Shown here: one piece after another, positions 22,725 to 32,885 of the stretch
Layout: every line of letters starts with the position of its first letter
Numbering within the stretch: the first letter of the stretch is position 1
From: Marsupella aquatica
Lineage: Eukaryota; Marchantiophyta
Reading direction: 5' to 3'
Assembly (NCBI GenBank): GCA_973895155.1
Contig: OZ316892.1
Location: forward strand, 27,776,001 to 27,840,000
DNA: 64,000 bases
Notes under the pieces: generated by a model
Told to the model about the DNA's origin: nothing
The model's database searches: none
Seen by the model: only the letters and a program-made list of their open reading frames with translations
Program-made: the position numbers and the translations under genes

Positions 22725-22837
22725 GGGCTGAGGTTTAGGGTACACTACAATCATAAAACAAGAGAATCAGCAACATGAGTTATGATTTCGGCCATCTCTG
22801 GTTGAGTTCATCACAGATTGTAGAGGGTAATTCCCAG

Positions 22838-23040
22838 TAGATTAATTTTCATTGTGTTAATATGAAATATTTTTGGGTTGTATTTTCTTACATCTCCTCC
22901 TCCTCTACATTAATTTTCATTGTGTTAATATGAAATATTTTTGGGTTGTATTTTCTTACATCTCCTCCTCCTCTACATTAATTTTCATTGTGTTAATATA
23001 TATGATATAATTGGGGTTGTCTTTCCTTACATCTCTTCCT
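22838..23040 (+). repeat. About 70-bp tandem repeat, three copies
   Basis: TTAATTTTCATTGTGTTAATATGAAATA...ACATCTCCTCCTCCTCTAC starts at about 22841 and 22911. A diverged third copy starts at about 22978. Confidence 0.85.
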
Positions 23041-23574
23041 CTAGGTACCTTACGGATACAAAAGTAAGTATCAATTTTGGACTCCTAAGGGCATATGTTG
23101 AGTTATCATGGTCCTAGCCCGTTGATTCCTCTCACGTGTAATTTTGAATGTTTCATTACAAGCTCTATTGTCTCTGTGCAAAGCTCTATGTGCAAAGTTG
23201 AGCAGTAGAGATAGTACAAAAGCCCCGACAAGATCAATGTGGGCCAAACACAGAACCTGAAAGTAAGGTTTCCTTTACGAGTATATGGTCTCCCATGTTC
23301 CTGCCCACACACACAGGTCGGCATAGGGTCACCTTGTAACTCTTAGAGTAGACTCTACCCCCTTCATTGTAATTCCTGTCAGGAAGAAAAGTTACCTATG
23401 TGTAACCTTTTCTACTAGGTGCTACCATTTCCACAACCCTGTGCCCGGAAATTCTTACCGGGTAATCTTTTTTCCGGACAGGTATTACGTATGATAAAGA
23501 CTCTTTGGGTTCGGGTTCTAGCGTGTAACCCTGTTCCCACAAAGCTCAGAAAAGTTTCCCAGTTGCCGCTGGTC

Positions 23575-24190
23575 AGCATTTACTCACTTTCCAGTCACAG
23601 GGTTATAGGCTAGTAACCAAATTTTTTTACTTTCTGGTCATAGGGTTATAGGTTAGTAACCCCAGACCAAACCGTCATTACCCTATACCTATACCTTATG
23701 GGCCCCTAACCCATTTCTTCATTTTCTGGTCATAAAGGCCAGTAATTCCATGTCATTTATTTTGCATCAATTTAACATTTAAGGAGATTTTGTGTCTTGT
23801 TATTGAGGACCTTGTGTAAAAATAATACGTCGTCTGGGAGCTTTACCGGGTTTGACTGGTAAAACACTCAAACCAAAACCCCACACCAAACCATCATTAC
23901 CCTATACCTATACCTTATGGGACCTTAACCCATTTCCTCATTTTCTGGTCATACGGTTATAGGCTAGTAAGGCTAGTAAGCCCATTTGTTACTTTCTGGT
24001 CAGAGGGCTATAGGCTAGTAAGCCCCCACCAAATCATTACCCTATACCTTATGGGCCCCTAACCCATTTACTCCCTTTCTGGTCATAGGGCCCCTAACCC
24101 ATTCACTCCCGTTCTGGGTCATAGGGTTATAGGCTAGTAACCGAGAGCAAACCATCATTACCCGAAACCTATACCTTATGGGCCCCAAAC
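23575..24190. repeat. Imperfect repeat of TTTCTGGTCATAGGGTTATAGGCTAGTAA and CCCTATACC-type blocks
   Basis: At least five copies of the CTGGTCATAGGGTTATAGGCTAGTAA word alternate with ACCAAACCATCATTACCCTATACCTATACCTTATGGGCCCCTAACCCATT. The array ends about 200 bp before the mitochondrial L27 start. No coding frame is supported. Confidence 0.8.
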
Positions 24191-24388
24191 TCACATCATG
24201 GCTTCAGTCTCTGGAAAAGAAAGGTTTTCGTAAATTGGTCCTTTGTCTCGTGTGAATGGGCTGAGGTTTAGCGTACACTAGAGGACTGGCACGAGAATTG
24301 GCCGAGCTTTGCATTCGGTCCAGCAAAGCAAAGCAGAGCAGGGCAGGAGTTGGGGGTCATTGCGTTGGAGCACTTGTTGTTGCTGGAG

Positions 24389-25469
24389 ATGGCCGCAATT
24401 TCAGCTAGAATCGTCCGTGCTGCTCTCGGATCCGTCTGCCGTTCTTCAATCGTACCCAGTTCAGGTGGGTTTCCGGTTCTCGTATCTACTGGAGGAGAAG
24501 TGGGCATTCAAGAGAAGCTTTTCTGTCGTCCGCGTGACAATAATTCTGCATCTAGAATGTATGGCGTTGTCATCTGTTGGAGTCTAGGGTTTTTCGAATC
24601 TCAAGATATTTTGTGTTGGGCCGTCCCGTGTATCATATAAATTGGTTCTCCGAGTGTTTGTTGTAAGAATGTGAACAATATCCTTGGTATAGAAACTATG
24701 ACACGCCTTGGAAGCTTGAGAGGTGAAGTGGTGTCTATTTCTCTCGAGATTGTGGTGGGAGATGTCCACGTAGAAAGAGGACTGCTTCACTTGAGAGTTG
24801 ACGATCTAAAAGCCAATGGGTGCATAGCATGTTCATTTAGAGCCCTCACTCGCTCGGGAATCTAAAGTTCGAGATTTTTGTGAATTAGAATTTGTTTCGG
24901 ATGATGACTGATTTTGATGGTGGTGACGAGGGATCAGATGCCGGCGCTGGAGTAGCAGGAGCAGGGGGCTGGTCCTTGCTGCTGAGGAGATGGGCCACCA
25001 AGAAAGCTGGAGGATCTTCTCAAAATGGCCGAGATTCACTGCCAAAGAATTTGGGTGTGAAGAAGTTCGGAGGTCAGGTAGGTTTCGTAATCCCGCTGTG
25101 CCTTCTGTTTTTGTAGAAAGATGAATCGTGGGATTCCGCGGTTAGTCCGTAGAGTTGTGTGTAATGAAGGGCCTCATAAACAAGTGATGACTACGATTGC
25201 TGCAGAAAGTAATTCCTGGAAACATCGTGGTTCGTCAGCGAGGCACCAGGTTTCACCCCGGAAACTTCATGGGGATGGGGCGAGATCACACATTGTTCGC
25301 TCTTGTAGCAGGGCATGTGCGGTTTGAGAAAAATCCTCGTACGAAACGAAAGTGGGTTCATGTGGATCCAGAAGGCGGCGTTCCTGTTCATCCACTCTTT
25401 CAAACTTCCAAGCCTGACCCTACCGACAGTGCTGCAACCACAGAAAACATTGCACTATCGCTGTCTTAG
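24389..25469 (+). CDS. RPL27: Mitochondrial ribosomal protein bL27m, nuclear-encoded
   Basis: Three exons: 24389-24464, 24965-25077 and 25206-25469, joined in phases 1 and 0, giving 150 residues. bL27 lies near the peptidyl-transferase centre of the large subunit. Exon 1 encodes a presequence beginning [16 protein letters not shown]. Exon 2 encodes [20 protein letters not shown] and [11 protein letters not shown]. Exon 3 encodes [29 protein letters not shown] and RKWVHVDP. The [10 protein letters not shown]...[10 protein letters not shown] form is that of plant mitochondrial L27, whereas plastid L27 differs here. Donor sites are TCAG/GTGGGT and GTCAG/GTAGGT; acceptors are GAGCAG/GG and CTGCAG/AAA. 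A second possible start lies at 24901 within intron 1 but would give no presequence. The leader, exon 1 and parts of intron 1 are homologous to the plastid L29 gene on the other strand at 12 kb. Confidence 0.92.
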
Positions 25470-27834
25470 AGCAATTCCAGGAGGATTGTAGGAACTTAAT
25501 TTATCAAGACACCAATTTTGGAAGATTGCCTTCTTCTCCACAGAGCCGAAATTGTCAAACCGAATCCCCCTAGGGTTTTTAGCTATTGGTGACATCATTC
25601 ATAGCAGATTGTCTTCAGCTCTATAGGACCTCAATAGTTGCAGTCACGAAATACCATCAAGGTGGGAGAGGTTTCAGCAATTGGTGACAGGAGTTTGGCA
25701 GGCAGATTGCCTTCAGCTTTTTAGGACCTCAATCGCTGCAGCAAACAGTTTGGTCAAGGTTCTAGAGCGTTTAGCTATTTGGGATAATTTGTAGCAGATT
25801 CTCCTTAGGATATCATTTGGGGAACTGTCGTAGTGATATTCCTTGTGCCGTTACGTGGGGCTGTCGAAATTTTAGCTCTTGCTGATACCTTTCTTAACGG
25901 ATGGTCTTCAGCTGGACAACCTGAAATGCCCTTCAGCGGTAGAGTTTTAGAAGTTTGAGTCGCTTGTCTCCTTGATGAGACTCACTGGCACAAAATTGTA
26001 ATGGCTTGATTGAAATCATATGCAAAGTTTGATGTCCACCTCCCGACCAAGCGCCCATCCAAAAAAAGCACAAGCATGTGAGGTGTTTTAGAGTAAATGT
26101 CTCACCACAACACCGACTAAACCGAAGCTCGCATCCTTGTGCCTTTTTTGGGGGGTGCTTGGTTGAAAGTGGGGACAATACATCTTGCAGGTTGAGAAAT
26201 ATATATGCAGCAATTATATCTCTCTTGATTTGTGTTGCTCCTCCTCGTTAGCAAGTGAGGCTTGTTAGCAACGAATTGTACTGCTTTCGGTTATTTTCTT
26301 CAAGCTTGGGGATACATGATGTTGGCCATCTGCAGGACTGGTACCATTTTGCAACTATTTAGAGTTCAGCAGCTGGGAGGGAATGATCACAAGTTAAGAT
26401 TTAGCGCCCAATAGTCCGCTTTTTGGAGCTAGTTCCAATCCTGAATGTGCAGTAGATCATTCCTCAGAGCATGCAGTCATTTGTTCCAAGTCAGATACTT
26501 CTACCGTTTCCTACCTCGGGTGTGTTGTGAGGTAGCGATGGCCTTGTGCTGAAGGAGATCGTTGCTTAGGTTGCTGATTATGAGATGGCTCGTAAAGTTT
26601 TCATCTCTCGATGGAGCCTGCCTCGGGCTGGCAATGTTCACTTTGAAACAAGTTGTGAGGTAGGAGGACGAGTAAAGTTCCTTGCCCTTTGAAGAATGCA
26701 ACATAGCAGTCATTCTGTCACCAAAATTGTCAATTCTGGAACTTGGTCTGGGGCTTATTGATTGTGTCAGCGAATGAAAGTGATAAGTTGCCTGAAAATC
26801 CCTCACGAACCGCTGCAGGAGACGAAACGCTGCAGGAAGCAAGTAACTTTAACACGCAAAGGAGTGCCCCGGGAAACTCTCCATGATTTGTACAAACAAT
26901 ATCCATCGTTCCACCTCTCCATTATTTGTTCGTTCCACAGACTAGATAAAGAACTGTCCCTTGTCTGGAATTTGTAATGTTGCTCCAACGATTCTGTCCG
27001 TCACTCATGGTAAGTAAGCAGTGACGTTGCGACAGGGAGCTAGTCACATCTAGTCGTTCCAAAATCTATATTTTATCCACGAGACAGTCTTCCTTCGGTC
27101 TGACACATCGACGTCGCCACTCTGCAATCAGGGGATGGGAGATTGCCTAGTCCCAACAACAGAGCTTCACGTTCTCAGAAATCAGTCAGCTGGAAGCGTC
27201 AAACGAAAATTCAACAGCCAACTAGTCTTCGATTACCTACCGAGCTTGTCTCCTCGACTTCGAGAACTTAACTGAAACCCGAGACTTGCACATCAAAACA
27301 GACTTCTTCTCCAAAGCAAGTTAATTCCCGTCCGTTAAAAAAACTTTGCATGCCAGTTTCAGCTGATCTAGTTACACGAGAGCAAACAACTTCGAAATTA
27401 TTCCTGTCCAACTCATCTGCACTTTGGGCATGCTTTGCGTCAAATAAATAAAGTCGGAACTACCACAGATATCCACTGCAAATGAAACAATACATCCTCG
27501 GAGTATCAACTGGGAAAGCAGATCTTCAGACTCCATCATTACGAAGAACAATATTGAGGCTGGCTACAATTGAATCACTTCATCGGCTCGACTTAAATTA
27601 AAGCCTATGAAGCTGTGTTTGCTTGGCTTCCATGTACACATCCACTGCAATGAAATGATCTTCCGTTGAGCATAAATTGGGAAACGGAGCGGGTGCTTAA
27701 GCTAGACTCTTACTGAAGAGCAAAGCTGACACGACACAGGCTAGAATTTGATTGATTTAATCATGGAAGAAAGTGCGAATGGATGCCTTCAAATTACAAC
27801 GTTGCTGAACTGTCAAAATTGAATTGGATTGAAT
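25470..27834. other. Intergenic stretch with a degenerate repeat
   Basis: Between about 25590 and 25910, diverged copies of GCAGATTG.CTTCAGCT.TATAGGACCTCAAT.G.TGCAG recur two to four times. The rest, including the probable 3' end of the F-box transcript near 27830, shows no further gene. Confidence 0.5.
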
Positions 27835-29271
27835 CTATGGACCCAAAGAAGCTTGTAAGCTCGGTTGGAATTGCAGGCTTCTAATGCAGATGACTCCCTC
27901 TTGGCCCCACTCGGGCCGCTCCCCCACAAAGCACCACAAATTCTGTGAGAGGCTGTACAAAAACACCGCCCTGCCGTCCACACAATTGGTGCAATCCAAT
28001 TTCCCATCCTTCATCCCCATTGTGAAGCACAACAAATCATTCTGAGGAGGTGATGCTGATGCTGAACGAGATTTCGATGCATTCGCGAGGAATTGAGCGC
28101 CTGCTTTGGAGTTCACTGACATGGAGCTCTCCAATTCGAGCATGGGAATGGAGGTGAGCTCTCGCCACCGTCCGTCGCTGAGATCGTCCGTCGTGTGGAG
28201 ATACTCACAAACTCTCAACTGAAAGTTCCTCTCGAACCGAATATTTCGTCTTTGCTGCAGCTCCCTCGAGCGGAGCAGCTCGGTCGGAGATACTGTCACC
28301 CTCACCATGAGCAACCTCCCTCCACAATTCTCAAGATATCCAAATCTCGGGAACGGATCTCTAGAGAAAAGATTATCGAACGAGCTGCATGTATTGTTTT
28401 CCACATTGTAGACGAAGACCTTCCCCTGTCCATTCGCTCCCACGCCGAGGAAGAGGAGCCGTCCTCTGTATTCCACCGGAGACGAGCAGACATCGTGGAT
28501 AGGAGACAAAAAGTTGTCGAAGAGCTTCCAAGTTTTCTGCCTCGAGTCATAGATTTCCGTCTTCTCGACGCTGGCGAGGATGACCTTATAGTTTCCTGTG
28601 TGTGCGTCGGCGACGATGCCCATGTGCGGGACGAAGGATCCAATTCGCTCAGGGATTCGTTCCCATGAGTTGGGCTTGAGCGGATTGCACACGACCATGT
28701 CGAGGAATTTGTAAGACGGGGGGCCGGGCACATGGTTTGGTGCCATTGTGGCGCTTGGGGGCAGGCGGCAGACGCGGATTTTGCCCACGCAGAGGAGAAG
28801 GCTGCCCGCTGTGGCGCACACCTGTTGAATTTGAGGGAGGTGGTCGAATCTGAGCTCGTGCCATCTGTTTGTGTGAGTGTTGTAGCAGTCGAGTGTCATG
28901 GCGGAGGTCGAGTGGTGGTTCTTTCGCTGGAAGATGAACCAGGAATTGTGCGTCGAGGCGGCGGCGTCGGAGCGCAGATGGAGGAAAGATAAGTTGTTGC
29001 TGATGAGCGCTTTCCAATCACGGCACACTAGTTCGAGTCGTGCTAAGCTCTCCAGCGGGAGGCGAGCCAGTACCCCGAGGAGCAAATCCTCCGGGAGCTT
29101 GCTCCACAACGAGTCGTCCATTTGCTCCTCCTTGTCCTCGTCGTTGTTGCTCCTCTTGCTGCTGATGTTGTTGTCGCCTTTTCTTCGGTCTCCTACGAGC
29201 TCTATCATGCCGGAAACCATGTCGTGCTCTCTGCGTTGGAACAGCTTCATTCCCACGGAGCCAAGGAACAT
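27835..29271 (-). CDS. F-box/kelch-repeat protein
   Basis: A single-exon frame of 478 residues from ATG 29271. F-box proteins are the substrate-recognising part of SCF (Skp1-cullin-F-box) ubiquitin ligases. After an acidic, low-complexity start, residues about 50-95 form the F-box (LWSKLPEDLLLGVLARLPLE, then ARLELVCRDWKALISN). The remainder is a beta-propeller-like region with plant F-box/kelch features: YNTHTNRWHELRFDHL, VVCNPLKPNSWERIP, IYDSRQKTWKLF and LWCFVGERP. It most resembles the plant UFO/At5g15710-like group of F-box proteins. The substrate is unknown. A Ser/Ala-rich insert lies near residues 395-425. Absence of introns is common in this group. Confidence 0.88.
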   Translation of the reverse strand: MFLGSVGMKLFQRREHDMVSGMIELVGDRRKGDNNISSKRSNNDEDKEEQMDDSLWSKLPEDLLLGVLARLPLESLARLELVCRDWKALISNNLSFLHLRSDAAASTHNSWFIFQRKNHHSTSAMTLDCYNTHTNRWHELRFDHLPQIQQVCATAGSLLLCVGKIRVCRLPPSATMAPNHVPGPPSYKFLDMVVCNPLKPNSWERIPERIGSFVPHMGIVADAHTGNYKVILASVEKTEIYDSRQKTWKLFDNFLSPIHDVCSSPVEYRGRLLFLGVGANGQGKVFVYNVENNTCSSFDNLFSRDPFPRFGYLENCGGRLLMVRVTVSPTELLRSRELQQRRNIRFERNFQLRVCEYLHTTDDLSDGRWRELTSIPMLELESSMSVNSKAGAQFLANASKSRSASASPPQNDLLCFTMGMKDGKLDCTNCVDGRAVFLYSLSQNLWCFVGERPEWGQEGVICIRSLQFQPSLQASLGP

Positions 29272-31559
29272 CTCCGACGCTCCTCCACCACTTCACAACC
29301 TCGGAAACCAGAACGATATGATGACAAAATGATGAACGAATCTGTCGTGGAATGCAAAAGCTATTCCTATAGTAGTCTAGTCAAGCACACCTAGTGCAAT
29401 AATTGCGGATTTCGTCGTCTGCTGCCAAAGGAAAACACCTCCCCTTCTGCCTCACCCGCCACCTCATAAGCTCGAAAATAGCACGGGTGACGTGACAAAA
29501 TCCATTCTGGAAGAACGCAGAGCTCTTTCTTTCTTTCTAGTCTACGAAACCTGATGAGGCAATTCCGGATCCCGCTCTTTGTAGAAAGAGCTTCTTGTTC
29601 CGGGCAGCAGCTTCAGAAACGCAATGACCGGATACGGTAGTAAACACGGATGCCTCATCCGTACGAAGGGACTGTCGAGACCATCCGACCTCGATACCGT
29701 GCAATTCTACCAAAAATTCGCACATTCTACAGGAGAAGCATCCCGTAGTCCAAGGCACAGCTCCACGCGTCCATCAATACGATTAGAGTTCACAGCAGCA
29801 AAATTAACTAAAGCTTCGGGCGGAAGGAAACCCTGAAAGCAGAACAAAACCTGGAGCTCCTCGTCAGGCACGGGAAATGAGCAGATTCTCTCTCGTATTC
29901 GCTCCAAGGACTACTCGAATTCAGGCAAAGTATTTTCTCGATCTCCCACGCTGCGTCCTTTGCCACAAAACAGCATGGAGGCGGAAGTGTGCTTCGTGTC
30001 GAGAGTCGTGATCGTCGGTGGTCTGTATCGCTCCACCAGAAAGGAGTAGGCACAACAGGAAACTTCGGACTTCGGAGCCTCAAGAGTGGGCCCGGACGAA
30101 CTCGATAGTTACAGAAACTTACGCATCATTTTCTAGGACTATGGCTTCGTCTAGTGACGGTCGATCGTCCGCTTGTCGGTGTGCAAAACTGACCACGTCA
30201 TTTGAACTTGACGGTGCACTTTACGATAATTCTCAACTACAGTGTCGTCGGCGGACAATTCTCGTCAAGAGGTGGATTCATTCCTGGATTCCGTAGTTGA
30301 GTTGAGTCTTCATCATATTAAGTCCGGTTTGTGTTGAGTGACTGTGCAATGGAATTGTCGATCCTCCTCTGCTTGCAGCGAAGTCGATTGAGAGGTTTCT
30401 CTCACCCCGGCCATTTTTTAGACTATGGTTGCTCCTCGCCGAAGGCCTTCCGTCCAATCGAAATTGGATGACTTACTCGCGAAATTCTCGGACACTCTTC
30501 ATGTAAACCGAACCGCAATCAGAATTGGCAGACGACGCGCGCGATGTTGAGTGATAATGCACTGCCACCGCTTTCTCGTTTTCTCGCATAATCACCCAGA
30601 CTGCTTTCTTCCGTGTTCAATCGGAAGCCCGAATTCCATCCGAACTGATGATTGGATCGATGATTTTCGTGACCTGTGAAAGTCACCGATGCTTTTCTTC
30701 TCCTCATGGGGATTGGGATGAACAGGCGGTGATGAATGAATCGCATTTAAATTCACCCATTCGAACCTCTCGCATGAGTAAACTCCAGAAAGGGTCAATG
30801 ATCCCGAAGGTATCCGGATTGATGGAAGAGAACAGAGTGGTGATGAATGAATGAATGATGTAATCAAATTTGTTTATGACATATGGCCTTGCTGTTGTAT
30901 TTTGTAGGATGTCGGGGCTATGTCTCCAAATGTTTCCCGAAATCCATCTGGACTTCTTAATTTGATTATTGACGAGTGACCTTCGAAAATCGAGTGTCCT
31001 CTCATGATGGGGGCTTCGAATGTATGAATGATACAATGAACGTCGGATGCACGGAACGTGAGCGAGAACGTCCGCTATTTCCCACGAACACAATCCTGGA
31101 ACGATCGGCAGACAAGGAAGCTTCTCGACTCCGCCTGCCCCTTCCTGTGAAAGACGTGATCGATCGACACCTCTCCTTCCAGCAGATTGAGGGATCGGCG
31201 GATTAGAAAGCTTCGATTCTCGCCCATCCTTCCCCTTCCTGTGAAGAAGAGAAGCAAGAAAAAGGCCCGAATGGCCCACAATTCGGCATTCCTACATTCC
31301 TCGCTTTCCTTCTCACCTCCAGAAATGTGTGGCCACCCGAAATCTCCCCTGAATCCAACTGTTTCAGTTTCCAAAGGAACCACCAATGCCTTCACCGCGG
31401 TGAACGGCCGGAGGAAACGGGGCTCCCCGACTGTTAGCGTTTGCTGAATTGTGACAGCGCCGGTTACGAAGAATTCATGATCGGCTGATTCGCGCGCAGG
31501 AAGGAAGGAAGGAAATGAAATGTACACTGCACAGAGGTCACCCTTCTGTCTTCATGTCA
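29272..31559. other. Intergenic stretch, no gene recognised
   Basis: The part next to 29271 should hold the F-box promoter. Open frames on both strands up to 191 codons resemble nothing I know, have no family motifs and overlap one another. Confidence 0.45.
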
Positions 31560-32215
31560 ACTGAACGTTACCCCAAGCAATTTGCTGTAATCCAATCTTC
31601 CTGACTTTTCGATTTTCCTGTGCAAAGAACACGAAGGAACAGGTATGTCGACTGAACATTACCGCAAAGCAATTTGTTGTCATGTAATCTTCCTGACTTT
31701 TCGATTTTCCTGTGCAAAGAACACAAAGGAACAGGTATGTCGACTGAACATTACCGCACAGCAATTTGCTGTAATCCAATCTTCCTGACTTTTCGATTTT
31801 CCTGTGCAAAGAACACGAAGGAACAGGTATGTCAACTGAACATTACCGCAAAGCAATTTGTTGTCATGTAATCTTCCTGACTTTTCGATTTTCCTGTGCA
31901 AAGAGCACGAAGGAACAGGTATGTTGACTGAACATTACCACAAAGCAATTTGCTGTAATGTAATCTTCCTGACTTTTCGATTTTCCTGTGCAAAGAGCAC
32001 GAAGGAACAGGTATGTCGACTGAACATTACCGCAAGCAATTTGTTGTCATGTAATCTTCCTGACTTTTCGATTTTTCTGTGCAAAGAGCACGAAGGAACA
32101 GGTATGTTGACTGAACATTACCGCAAAGCAAGTTGCTGTCATGTAATCTTCCCGACTTTTCGATTTTTATGGAAAGAACACGAAGGAAAAGGTTCGCTGC
32201 AAGCTTGGTACCGCC
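31560..32215 (+). repeat. 92-bp minisatellite, seven units, with two alternating unit types
   Basis: CTTCCTGACTTTTCGATTTTCC begins at 31597, 31689, 31781, 31873, 31965, 32055 and 32148 (the last two slightly changed). Units end alternately in GCTGTAATCCAAT and GTTGTCATGTAAT over the first four, which indicates an older 184-bp dimer as the unit of amplification. Open frames across it on both strands reflect the repeat and are not genes. Confidence 0.95.
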
Positions 32216-32555
32216 ATGCGGAAGACACGAGGAGGAGGAGCAATGTCGACAATGTTCAGCTGCAGGGGAAACAGAGCCAGCGATCAACATTCACAAGGTT
32301 TCTGTGGGTGACACTGGAGAAATTCGATTTGCAAACTCTAGAGGCGAATCATGGCGATCAATAATGTCTTGGTCTGGACACTTTGGTCCAAGCTTGGCAT
32401 CTGCAAATCCACTGCCCTTGTTTTTTCATCGAACTGTCAACCAGGAAAGTTTCCAAAAATTGTTTCACAATGCTAATGGTAAGAAGAAAGGAGAGATTTG
32501 CTTAGTAGACCCCTCCTGGAGATGTTATGTTTAATCAGCCCCCCACAAAACTTCT
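32216..32555. other. Short unique stretch between two arrays
   Basis: One open frame (about 32133-32534) begins in the minisatellite and has no recognisable domain. I do not call a gene. Confidence 0.4.
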
Positions 32556-32850
32556 ATGCCCCAATCTACCCACTCTTTATCTGTAAGTTGGGTTCTTCTA
32601 AACCCCCAAAACTGCACAGTTTTTGACCCACTCTTTATCTGTAACCCACTCTTTATCTGTAAGTTGGGTTCTTCTAAACCCCCAAACCTGCACAGTTTTT
32701 GACCCACTCTTTATCTGTAACCCACTCTTTATCTGTAAGTTGGGTTCTTCTAAACCCCCAAAACTGCACAGTTTTTGACCCACTCTTTATCTGTAACCCA
32801 CTCTTTATCTGTAAGTTCCGTTCTTCTAAACCTCAAAAACTGCACAGTTT
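32556..32850 (+). repeat. About 76-bp tandem repeat, four units, followed by a poly(G) run
   Basis: GTTGGGTTCTTCTAAACCCCC occurs at about 32587, 32663 and 32738 and, changed, at 32815. Each unit also holds one or two copies of CCCACTCTTTATCTGTAA. A run of about 15 G lies at about 32872-32885. Confidence 0.9.
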
Positions 32851-32885
32851 GTTTGTTTGTTTTTTTGTTTGGGGGGGGGGGGGGG

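Noticed and set aside
28195-29332. Plus-strand and other-frame open frames at 28-29.3 kb
   Set aside because: They are shadows of the F-box/kelch gene on the minus strand, which has clear domains.
31560-32364. Long overlapping open frames on both strands with CAKNTKEQ-like repeats
   Set aside because: They follow the 92-bp minisatellite, occur on both strands at once and match no protein family.
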